Origin: Ruicaihuangia caeni
GTDB taxonomy: Bacteria > Actinomycetota > Actinomycetes > Actinomycetales > Microbacteriaceae
Assembly (NCBI RefSeq): GCF_029952955.1
Contig: NZ_JASATX010000002.1
Coordinates: forward strand, 181,220-245,219
Length of the DNA: 64,000 nt
Direction: 5' to 3'
The notes under the pieces are model-generated. The model was given only the letters and a program-made list of their open reading frames with translations, was not told the DNA's origin and made no database searches. Numbering within the stretch: the stretch's first letter is position 1; every line of letters starts with the position of its first letter. This document shows, one piece after another, positions 32,849 through 41,100 of the stretch. The translations under genes were made by a program, and so were the position numbers.

Positions 32849-33175
32849 ATGGCAGACCTGCAGGTGCAGACCGCCCTGTTGCAGCAGCTCGAGGACGACC
32901 TGCTCGCGATCGCCACTGAGTACGAGAACGCCGATGACTTCAGCGCCTCGGTCGCTGCTGCCGTCGGCGATGACGGCCTCGAGGATCGTGTGCGCGAGTT
33001 CTCGCGGAAGTGGAACGACCGGCGGAAGAACATGACCGAGCAGGTCAAGGCGCTCTATGAGCAGGTGAAGGCGATCCGCGAGAACCTGGATGCCGTCGAC
33101 CAGGAGCTCGTGCGGGCGCTCGAGGAAGCAGCAGCCGAGACCGCGGCCAACGCCCCAAGCGCCGTGCCGGCGTGA
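32849..33175 (+). CDS. Small coiled-coil protein of the secretion locus
   Basis: A 108-residue, mostly helical and charged protein (LLQQLEDDLLAIATEYENAD, FSRKWNDRRKNMTEQVKALY, EQVKAIRENLDAVDQELVRA). Size and helical hairpin character recall the partners of WXG100 proteins, although no W-x-G is present; RKWNDR holds the only Trp. The start ATG 32849 follows AGGGGG at a proper distance. The stop overlaps the next small ORF by four bases (GTGA), so it heads a tightly coupled run of genes to 36803. The role is inferred from place and size only. Confidence 0.75.
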   Translation: MADLQVQTALLQQLEDDLLAIATEYENADDFSASVAAAVGDDGLEDRVREFSRKWNDRRKNMTEQVKALYEQVKAIRENLDAVDQELVRALEEAAAETAANAPSAVPA

Positions 33176-33318
33176 TCGACATCGAAGACGACGGCGCGGG
33201 CAGCGGCATGACACGCGGCCTCGACGCAGCAGCGAGACACGCAAGACGTGAGCGCCGCCGAGGCACCGCGGCGAGAATGGATCAGGTCGCCAGGGGCGAA
33301 CGAGAGGCGGGGGAGTGA
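33172..33318 (+). CDS. Small basic ORF, possible 48-residue protein
   Basis: A 48-codon frame from GTG 33172 to TGA 33318 that overlaps both the gene before and the gene after by exactly four bases (GTGA each time). The peptide begins MIDIEDDGAGSGMTRG and becomes strongly basic (ARHARRERRRGTAARMDQ). The double four-base overlap matches the rest of this operon and argues for real translation or for a coupling device. I see no similarity to known families. It may simply connect translation of the flanking genes. Confidence 0.5.
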   Translation: MIDIEDDGAGSGMTRGLDAAARHARRERRRGTAARMDQVARGEREAGE

Positions 33319-34631
33319 GCAACAGAGACTACGAGGGGCAGCCGCTGACCGGCGACGCTGCCCTCGTGCGCACCAAGGCGCAGCACTACCAGGAGATCGG
33401 TCACGCGATCACGCGGTCCCTCAACACGCTCGACCGCCTCGCGGATGCCGACGACCAGCGCAGCAAGGCGATCGAGGCGCTCCGTGGGTCGCTGAGCGAC
33501 GTATCGCGCGATATCGGCAAGGCTCAGCAGCGCTACGCCCTCACTGCCACTGCGCTGCTCGACTACTCGAGCAAGCTCAAGCACGCGCAAGACGACGCCG
33601 ATGCGGCCATCGCTGAGATCAGTGCCGCTCGCTCCGCGCTCGACACGGCCGAAGCCGCTCAGCGCCGCGCCGACCGCGCCGCCGATGACCCCGAAGCGGA
33701 TGCCGCGGCCAAGACCGCCGCACAGAACGCCGCCGATGATGTCAGCCGGAAGCGCAGCGCTGTCACGACCGCTCTGCAGAAGTGGCACGCCGCGAAGCGC
33801 GACAAGGACAGCGCAGCTCAAGCGGCGAGCCGAGACATCAACGATGTCGTGAACGGCAAGGTCGGCGATCAGCTCAACGACAGCTGGTGGGACGACATCG
33901 GCAAGATCCGCGATGTGCTCAAGATCATCTGCGAGATCGCCGGTGTGCTCGCGATCTTCCTCTCGTGGGTGCCGATCCTCGGGGCGGTGCTCGTGGGGCT
34001 CGCGATCCTCGGCGCGATCATGGCCATGATCGACGCGGTGGTGAAGCTCACCCGTGGCGAAGGCGGCATCATGGATGTCGTGTTCGCCGCTGTCGGTCTC
34101 GTGCTCGCGGCGTTCGGCGGCAAGATCTTCAGCTACTTCGGCAAGCTGGCGAAGTTCAACGCCATGAACAAGGTGATGACGAAGGGCGATGACTTCTTGA
34201 ACTCCAAGGCCTTCAAGAAGGTGTTCGGCGCGTCGAAGAACTCCTTCAAGAGCGGGGAGTACCGCAACCTGTTCAAGAACGGCAACAGCTTCAAGACCTT
34301 CCTCAGCGACGGCCTCAACCCGTTCAAGCTCGGCCTCGGCAAGGGCAGCACGTTCAGCGCCCGCTTCTCCGACGGCTTCGCCACGGGGTGGCATAGCTTC
34401 CGCGGCAACCCGCTGGGCCTGAAGACGCTTGATCTCGACCTCACCGGCGAAGCCTGGAAGTCGCTGTCGCGTGGCGGCCAGGTCACGCTCGCCATCATCG
34501 ACGGGCGCAAGGTGCTCGGCACAGGGCAGACGCTCATCAATACGCTCACGCCGCTCGAGGTCTCGCTCAAGCCCGACTCGATCCTCAAGGACATCAGCGT
34601 CGGCATCGAGAACCGGATCAGAGAACGGTGA
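33315..34631 (+). CDS. Candidate type VII substrate with coiled coil and membrane segment
   Basis: A 438-residue protein from GTG 33315. Residues 1-180 are a long, charged, Ala-rich helical region (LRGSLSDVSRDIGKAQQRYA, ALDTAEAAQRRADRAADDPE) like the LXG/WXG-type targeting parts of secreted toxins. Residues about 200-270 hold two or three hydrophobic helices (VLKIICEIAGVLAIFLSWVP, ILGAVLVGLAILGAIMAMID, VFAAVGLVLAAFGG). The C-terminal 165 residues are basic and Phe/Lys-rich (FLNSKAFKKVFGASKNSFKS) with no recognised catalytic motif. Length, layout and position fit a polymorphic-toxin-like effector, but function is not shown. It overlaps both neighbours by four bases. Confidence 0.7.
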   Translation: MSNRDYEGQPLTGDAALVRTKAQHYQEIGHAITRSLNTLDRLADADDQRSKAIEALRGSLSDVSRDIGKAQQRYALTATALLDYSSKLKHAQDDADAAIAEISAARSALDTAEAAQRRADRAADDPEADAAAKTAAQNAADDVSRKRSAVTTALQKWHAAKRDKDSAAQAASRDINDVVNGKVGDQLNDSWWDDIGKIRDVLKIICEIAGVLAIFLSWVPILGAVLVGLAILGAIMAMIDAVVKLTRGEGGIMDVVFAAVGLVLAAFGGKIFSYFGKLAKFNAMNKVMTKGDDFLNSKAFKKVFGASKNSFKSGEYRNLFKNGNSFKTFLSDGLNPFKLGLGKGSTFSARFSDGFATGWHSFRGNPLGLKTLDLDLTGEAWKSLSRGGQVTLAIIDGRKVLGTGQTLINTLTPLEVSLKPDSILKDISVGIENRIRER

Positions 34632-35260
34632 CCCCCGGCCGCCTCGAGATCCTCGACTTCGACTTCGATGTGCCGGAGGACTATTACCCGATCCCGCTGT
34701 TCGGTCACGACGACCTTGACTCCGAGCGCTGGGCGCGCGCGGTCATCGACGATGTGCGCGAGCGGGCGGATGCCGGGGCCACAGGCCAGATCATCGAGTC
34801 GCTCGCCGAGCTCCGCGACCGGCTGCTGAGCCGCGCGAACCCGCTGTTCACGGCCGTCGTTTCGGTGCGAGCGCAGTTCACCATGACGATCGGGTGCCTC
34901 ATCACGGTGCAGCAGCTCGAACTCGAACCGGATGACGGGCCTGACGAGCTGGAGCGTGCGCTCGCCGAGTCGGTCGAGACCATGCCGCTCGGCACGCGTT
35001 CGCGCGAGGCCGACTTCTGGCGCCTGCGCGGTGATGATCGCGAGGTGGTGGGCATGCTGCAGCGCCTCGAATACCTCGAGCCCGGTCAGGCGGAAGGGCA
35101 TCTCGAGCAGCGCACGGTCTTCGGCGTCTTTCCCGACGGCGCCTCAGACATGCTTCACTTCACGTTCACCGTCTCCGACCTCGCGACGTTCGGCGATATG
35201 CGCGCCGAGACGCAGGCGATCGTCGACACGGTGACCTTCCGGCTCGGGGCGCTCGAATGA
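34628..35260 (+). CDS. Unknown protein, possible Mog1/PsbP-like fold, first of a pair
   Basis: A 210-residue protein with no signal peptide or membrane segment. It opens acidic (LDFDFDVPEDYYPIPLFGHD). The pattern of alternating strands ending in TVFGVFPDGASDMLHFTFTV and ETQAIVDTVTFRLG resembles the Mog1/PsbP/LpqN-type fold, and also resembles the end of the next protein (DAIVDSIRWY). The start GTG 34628 overlaps the preceding stop (GTGA). In secretion loci such proteins could be chaperones or immunity proteins; I cannot decide between these. Confidence 0.65.
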   Translation: MTPGRLEILDFDFDVPEDYYPIPLFGHDDLDSERWARAVIDDVRERADAGATGQIIESLAELRDRLLSRANPLFTAVVSVRAQFTMTIGCLITVQQLELEPDDGPDELERALAESVETMPLGTRSREADFWRLRGDDREVVGMLQRLEYLEPGQAEGHLEQRTVFGVFPDGASDMLHFTFTVSDLATFGDMRAETQAIVDTVTFRLGALE

Positions 35261-35910
35261 CGCGAGCGGTGACGGTGGGGCAAGCCGATTTCACGATCGT
35301 GCTGCCCGGCACGTGGGCGAGCATTCCCCTCCACGATGCCGAGGCGGCCGATCGCGCGGTCGTCGCGCTCGTGAAGCAACGGGTCGGCCGCGACGATCGT
35401 CTCGCCACAGCGCGGAGACAGGCTCGCGATCAGTTGCGCGACGTCGTGCAGCGGGCCCGCGCCGACGGTGCGATGCAGCTGGCACTGTCGCTCGAGATCC
35501 TCCCCGATGTGCCGTTCCCGGCATCCATGATCATGAAGTTCGTCCCGTGGTCGGATGCCGTCTCACCCGACGACCGGGTGAGCGATGCCCTGCGCAAGCA
35601 ACTGCCGGGCGCCGAGGTGCTCGAACTCGAGCCCGGCCCGACTGCGCGCACCTGGCGTTCGGTGCAATTGCGCCCCGGCTCGGAGCCCGTGCCCGACCTC
35701 AAGCTCGAGTACCTGCTGCCCACTGCCGACGGCACGCAATTGCTGCAGCTGGTCGCCGATGTGCCGGTCGAGTGCGACCCAGAACTGCTCGTGGCGCTCT
35801 TCGACGCCATCGTCGACTCGATCCGCTGGTACCGAGCGGATGCCGCCCCCAGTTCAGCGCCCGGCCGAAACGCCGCGCCCGAAGCCGAGCCCGAACCGGT
35901 CGAACGATGA
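35257..35910 (+). CDS. Unknown protein, possible Mog1/PsbP-like fold, second of a pair
   Basis: A 217-residue soluble protein. FTIVLPGTWASIPLHD near the start is the strand-turn motif typical of PsbP/Mog1/DUF1795 proteins, and LKLEYLLPTADGTQLLQLVA followed by LFDAIVDSIRWYRAD is the matching C-terminal strand and helix. A disordered, acidic tail ends EAEPEPVER. It overlaps both neighbours by four bases (ATGA on each side). It looks like a distant paralogue of the preceding gene product. The exact role in the secretion locus is unknown. Confidence 0.65.
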   Translation: MTRAVTVGQADFTIVLPGTWASIPLHDAEAADRAVVALVKQRVGRDDRLATARRQARDQLRDVVQRARADGAMQLALSLEILPDVPFPASMIMKFVPWSDAVSPDDRVSDALRKQLPGAEVLELEPGPTARTWRSVQLRPGSEPVPDLKLEYLLPTADGTQLLQLVADVPVECDPELLVALFDAIVDSIRWYRADAAPSSAPGRNAAPEAEPEPVER

Positions 35911-36803
35911 GCGAGGCCAAGCGCCGTCGCGAGCAGATCGCGGCAAGGTCGAAGCAGGCGCAACGTCGCAAGCAGGGAAGCGGTGCCGCGACCCTGCCGA
36001 AGCCAGGCCCGTTCATTTGGGGTGGGATCGCACTGCTGGCACTCGGAACGGTGGCCCTCATCATCGCGGCATTCGCCGGACTCCGAGGCGATGCGCTCAC
36101 CACCGGCGATGCGTCGAAGCTCCTCAACAACGCCATCGCACTGCCCGGCGTGCTCTTCCTGCTGGGCGGAGTGCTGCTGTTTCTCGGCATCATGTTCCGT
36201 CGGGCCGCGTGGCAACTGCACCTCGAGCGAGGCTTCTTCGAAGGCGGCTCGGTGTCGTTCGAGTTGCGTCCGGTTCCGCTGACCGTGCACCTCGTCGGGC
36301 TCATCGTGCCGGTCGGCGTGTGGTCGCTCATCGTGCTCGCGCCGGTGCTGGGCGCGCTCGCCGACGACGGGCCGGCGGCGTGGGTGGCCGACGCCTCCGA
36401 CGACTTCTGGGTGCTCTCCGCGTTCTACGGCTTCGTCGCAGCCGGATCACTCGGCGTCATGCTGGCATCGCTGCTGAAGAAGCTCGGATACGCCCTGTTC
36501 GCGCCGGACCGTTCGCCGCGTCAGCACGCTACGCCCGATCGACCGGCATCCGCTCAGCGATTCTGGCGGCTCGTCTCGGCGCAATTCCGAGCCGAGAGCT
36601 GGCTGGGCTTCGCTGGGCTCGGGTTCGCAGGTGCGCTCCCGTTGCTCTGGCGCGACGCGGATGCCTCGGGTCAGCCGCTCGACGACACCGCCGTGCTCGT
36701 GTTCGCCCTCGTCGCGGTGCTCTCGACCGTCGCTGCCGCGATCGTCGCGCTCAACTCGTGGCGCTCCGGCGCCGAGCTCGGTTACGCCGAGTCCGTCGCC
36801 TGA
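35907..36803 (+). CDS. Integral membrane protein of the secretion locus
   Basis: A 298-residue protein starting at ATG 35907 within the stop of the previous gene. The N-terminus is very basic (SEAKRRREQIAARSKQAQRR), then six or so membrane segments follow (FIWGGIALLALGTVALIIAA, LPGVLFLLGGVLLFLGIMFR, VHLVGLIVPVGVWSLIVLAP, WVLSAFYGFVAAGSLGVMLA, then AVLVFALVAVLSTVAAAIVA). It matches no family I know. As the only multi-pass protein in this run of overlapping genes it could serve as the membrane partner of the EssC-like ATPase, in place of the missing EccB/D/E or EsaA/EssB proteins. That is inference from position. Confidence 0.72.
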   Translation: MSEAKRRREQIAARSKQAQRRKQGSGAATLPKPGPFIWGGIALLALGTVALIIAAFAGLRGDALTTGDASKLLNNAIALPGVLFLLGGVLLFLGIMFRRAAWQLHLERGFFEGGSVSFELRPVPLTVHLVGLIVPVGVWSLIVLAPVLGALADDGPAAWVADASDDFWVLSAFYGFVAAGSLGVMLASLLKKLGYALFAPDRSPRQHATPDRPASAQRFWRLVSAQFRAESWLGFAGLGFAGALPLLWRDADASGQPLDDTAVLVFALVAVLSTVAAAIVALNSWRSGAELGYAESVA

Positions 36804-36828
36804 GCATCTGGCACGGCGCACGCCTGTA

Positions 36829-36842
36829 CCCCGCATTGGGGG
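36829..36842. promoter_or_regulatory. Palindromic motif CCCCGCATTGGGGG upstream of the kinase operon
   Basis: A near-palindrome 45 bases before a likely -10 (TAGGCT, 36887-36892) and 168 bases before the kinase start. Near-identical motifs precede pilB (50904-50917) and, inverted, pilA (55598-55611). Confidence 0.5.
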
Positions 36843-37009
36843 ACCGGCGCTCTCCACCTCCCCCTGCCGCCTCAGGCAGCGAAAGTTAGGCTCGAACAAG
36901 GCCGATTCGCCACGCAGTCAGCGCGCGATCAGCGCCCGTGCCGGCGCTCGAGTGGCATCGAAGCGCAACGCACACCGCAGACGGTCGACGAGTATTTCCG
37001 GGGGGTCTC

Positions 37010-38155
37010 GTGGCGAGTCGTATGCCGTCGGCGCCGCCCGTGCTCTCCGGCTTCAGCTACGTGCGGCCGCTCGGCACCGGCGGCTTCGCCGACGTGTTCC
37101 TGTTCGAGCAGAACATGCCCAGGCGATCGGTCGCGGTCAAGGTGCTGTTGCGCGAAGTGGTCGATGACGACGTCATCCGCATGTTCAACTCCGAGGCGGA
37201 TGTGATGGCGCGGCTCAGCGCTCACCCCTCGATCGTCACGGTGCACGCGGCGAGCATCTCAGCCGACGGTCGTCCGTACCTGGTCATGGAGTACTGCCCT
37301 GGTTCCGCCGCAGCCCGGTACCGCCAGGAACGGATGCCGCCGGCTGCCGCGCTGCATCTCGGCGTGAAGATCGCGAGCGCGCTCGAGACCGCTCACCGGG
37401 CCGGGCTGCTGCACCGCGATATCAAGCCGTCGAATATCCTCACCACCGAGTTCGGCGCCCCTGTGCTCGCCGACTTCGGCATCGCCACTTCGCTCGCCGG
37501 CGGGCGATCGGAGCAGCTCATCGCCATGTCGCTCCCGTGGAGCGCACCAGAGGTCGTCGACGAGCGCACGAGCGGCACCGTCGCGAGCGAGGTCTGGGGT
37601 TTCGGGGCGACCCTGTACTCGCTCATCGCCGGGCGGACTCCATTCGAAGCCCCCGGGGTCAAGCTGTCGCGCGATCAGCTTCGGGCGCGCATCCTCCGCG
37701 CGCGGTACCAACCGATCGACGGGGCCGCTGTCCCCGAGTCGCTCGACGCCCTGCTGCGCCGGATGCTTCAGCGAGACCCAGCAGCCCGGCCCGGAAGCAT
37801 GTTGGAGGTCGCGCACGCCCTGCAGCTCGTGCAGTACGAGCTCGGCATCGCACCGACTCCTCTCGAGATCGCATCCGAGCAGTGGGCTGCGACCGCGGCA
37901 CCCATCGATTTCGATGACACCGTGATGCGCGGCGCGACCATCTCCGAGGTCGAAGTCGATTCGGCGCGACGGCCCCGGTCGCAGCGGGCGTCGGCGCGGC
38001 GTGATCGCGGAGACGTCCACGAGAGCGGCACCGGCGGTGAGCCCGGTCGCAGTGGCCGACGCCGACGCGCGATGGTGGCGGGCTACGCCGCAGCCGGGCT
38101 GCTGCTCGCGGGAGCGGTCGGCACCGGCATTGCCCTCGTCACCGGGGGCGGATGA
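37010..38155 (+). CDS. Membrane-anchored Ser/Thr protein kinase (PknB-like; pkb2 of a PFNA-type cluster)
   Basis: A 381-residue kinase. I choose GTG 37010 because GGGGGG lies just upstream; the frame extends further without support. Motifs: glycine loop GTGGFADV (22-29), catalytic Lys44 in VAVKVL, HRDIKPSN (135-142), DFG (155-157) and APE at about 179-181. After the kinase domain comes a linker with DDTVMRGATISE, which has a TVMRG element such as FHA domains bind when phosphorylated, then basic residues and one C-terminal helix (MVAGYAAAGLLLAGAVGTGI). There are no extracellular PASTA repeats. The stop overlaps the giant surface protein start (ATGATG). Likely targets are the FHA proteins at 26050 and 49575. 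No PP2C phosphatase is in the window. Confidence 0.92.
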   Translation: MASRMPSAPPVLSGFSYVRPLGTGGFADVFLFEQNMPRRSVAVKVLLREVVDDDVIRMFNSEADVMARLSAHPSIVTVHAASISADGRPYLVMEYCPGSAAARYRQERMPPAAALHLGVKIASALETAHRAGLLHRDIKPSNILTTEFGAPVLADFGIATSLAGGRSEQLIAMSLPWSAPEVVDERTSGTVASEVWGFGATLYSLIAGRTPFEAPGVKLSRDQLRARILRARYQPIDGAAVPESLDALLRRMLQRDPAARPGSMLEVAHALQLVQYELGIAPTPLEIASEQWAATAAPIDFDDTVMRGATISEVEVDSARRPRSQRASARRDRGDVHESGTGGEPGRSGRRRRAMVAGYAAAGLLLAGAVGTGIALVTGGG

Positions 38156-41100
38156 TGCCCGGAGACCGTCTTCCGCCTGGGGGCGGAGCTCGTCTGGGCG
38201 GCGCCCCTCCCCGCCGCGGTGCCCTCGGTCGGCTCCTGCGACACCGCCTCACCGCGCCGGTCGCCGCCGCCACAGCCGTGCTCGTCGCCACGGGCGCAGC
38301 GGTGTTCGCGACCGGCTACGACGTGAAGAAGACCCCGCTCGAAGACGGCAGCGTGTGGGTGCTGCAGAGCGGTGACGGCAACCGCTACGCGCGAGTCAAC
38401 ACGACGCTCGGCGAGCTCGATGCGGTGAAGACGGCGCCACGGCCGACAGCGCTCGCCCAGCATGCCGATGCGGCGCTGCTCTTCGCACAGAACAACGAAC
38501 GCGTGGCGCGCATCGATCCGGCCAGGCCGGCCGATCTCAACGACGACGACGCCGCCTTCGCCGGCACACCGTCCGGCACGACGTCCATCAGCGCCGAGGG
38601 CGAATGGATCGGATACCTCACTGCTGAGGGTCAGGTCTTCGCCGGCCGCATCGATGGATCGGCGGATGCTGCGGCATCCGTCGACCCGGGCGCAGGGATC
38701 GCGGCCACCGACGACCCGCAGCAGCCGACGGAGCAGTACCGCGCCGCAGCGATCGCCGTGACCGAGAACGGCAGGCTGTTCAGCTACTCGCCCGGTTCCG
38801 GCGCCGTGCTCGAGTACGACATCGCCGAGGAGCGGGTCGTCGCCGAGCACGCGGTGCCCGACGCTCCGGGGGCGATCCCCGGGTCCGACGCGGCTGAAGG
38901 CACGGACGACGGAGGTGCCGCAGGCCCGACGGGCCAGAGCGGCCTGCAGCTCTCTGTAGCGGGCGACCGGTGGTTGCTGCTCGACAGTGCGACCGCCAGG
39001 CTGTGGGTGTCGACGTTGCCTCAACCGATCGAGACCGGCCTCGGCGTCGGGGCGATGCTGCAAGACGCGTCGCCCGATCGTGCACGGGCGCTTGTCGCCG
39101 ACACCGCCTCGCTCCTCGAAGTGCAACTCGACAGCGGCACCCTGGCGACCGTGTTCGGCGGCGCTGGGCGCCTGGGCGCGCCTGCTTCCCCCATCGTGGT
39201 CGGGGCCGAGCGGTATGCGGCATGGCTGCCCATGGCAGGCGCCGGCGGCGTCCTCTGGTCGAGCGTCGCCGGCCCGAGCACAGGCGACACCCAAGGCCGG
39301 CCCAGTGCGAGCGAGGGTGGAACGGGAGCCGAACGGCGGCTCGACTACGCGGGTGCCACCCCGCCCCTCGAGCCGACGCCGGTGTTCCAGCGGAACGGCG
39401 GCACCGTTGTGCTCAACGATGTGCGCTCCGGCTGGACTTGGACCGTTCCAGACGGAAGGCTCGTCGCCGGTTCGCAGCGCTGGTCGCTCGACAGCGATCA
39501 GCGTGAGGAGCGCGCCGACGACGCCGAGCAGGTCGCCGAGATCACCGATCCGCGACCGCCCGTCGCGGAGCCCGATGTCTTCGGGGCGCGACCGGGGCGC
39601 CTGACGCTGCTACCGGTCCTCCTCAACGATCACGACGCCAACGGCGATGTGCTCACCATCGCCGCCGACTCGCTCACCCGATTGCCCGCCGAGTTCGGCG
39701 AAGTGAGCCTCGTGGCCGACCAGCAGGCTGTGGCGCTCAGGCTCGCGCCAGGCGCTCAGGGGAGTGCGACGTTCAGCTACGCCGTCACCGACGGCACGCG
39801 CGCCGATGGGCTTCGATCGGAGCCGGCCACTGTCACGGTGCACGCGCGCGGCGACGAGGAGAACGGCGCTCCGCAGTGGTGCGGAGTCGACAGCGCATCG
39901 GCCGAGGCATCGGGTGCGGCGGGAGTCGCGGAGTGCCTGCTCGACTGGCCTGAGCCGCAACTCCGCGCGGGGGGCACCGTGCGCGTGCCCGTACTGCACG
40001 GCTGGGTCGACCCCGACGGCGACCCGGTGTACCTGCACTCCGCGGTGAACCAGAGCGGGGTCGGATCGGTGACGACGACCCCGGATGGGCGCGTCGTCTA
40101 TCAGCATCCTGACCCTTCGGCATCCGACCCGATCTCGGTGACCATCGTCGTGCGGGTGTCCGACTCGCGAGGAGCGATCGCCGAGCGGCCGCTCGTGATG
40201 CAGGTGAGCCCGGTGCCCGAGCTGACGGCCGAGCCCTTCGCCCTCGCCTCGGTGGTCGGTCGCACCCTCACCGTCGACCCCATGCCCCACATCAGCGGAG
40301 AGTCCGGTCCGGTGGCGATCGCTTCCGCGAGCGTGCCCGACAGCGCTGCCGCGGCGGCATCCGTCACCGTCAACAGGGGCAGCCGCACCTTCGACTTCAC
40401 CGCCCGCGAACCAGGCTCGTACCTGGTGAGCTACGTGGTCGGCGACGGCGTGAGCGAACTGGTCGCGCAGGCCCGGATCACGGTCGATGCGGATGCCGGT
40501 GCCCTTACGACGGCGCCCGTCACCGTCTTCGTGCGCCCGAAGACCGACACGAGCGTCGATGTGTTCTCCGCAGTGTCGAACCCCGCCGGGCGCGTGCTGC
40601 TGCTCAGCCAGGCGGTCACCGAAACCGCGTCCGGGGCGTCCCTCGATGTCGACGTGGTCGGCCAAGCGATGCTGCGCGTGCGAGGCAGCACCGCCGACGG
40701 TCAGCCGGGGCTGCTCGGCGTCGTGCGCTATACCGTCTCCGACGGGTCAGGTGACGCAGCGTTCACGACTGAGGGCGAGGCGACCGTCGTGCTGCTGCCG
40801 GCTCCGGTGCCACAGGCCCCCATCGCGGTCGAAGACGCCGTCACCGTGCGTGCGGGTGCCCAGGTCGATATCCGAGTGCTCGCGAATGACGTCGCGCCCG
40901 ACGGAAACGTGCTGGTGCTGCACCCCGAGTCGATCGAGCGCGTCGGGGCAGACGGTTCCGGCAGCAGTGGCTCGGGCGATCCGGAATCGGCGGGGCTCGC
41001 CTTCGCCGCGGGCGAGACGCTGCGGTACCTGGCCCCTTCCGAGCCCGGCACCTACACCTTGCGATACGGCGTCTCGGTCGCCGGAGCCCCGCACCTCGCC

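Noticed and set aside
32087..33175. 362-codon frame joining the repeat gap to the small coiled-coil gene
   Set aside because: The added N-terminus is low-complexity Arg/Pro/Thr from repeats; ATG 32849 has a ribosome binding site.
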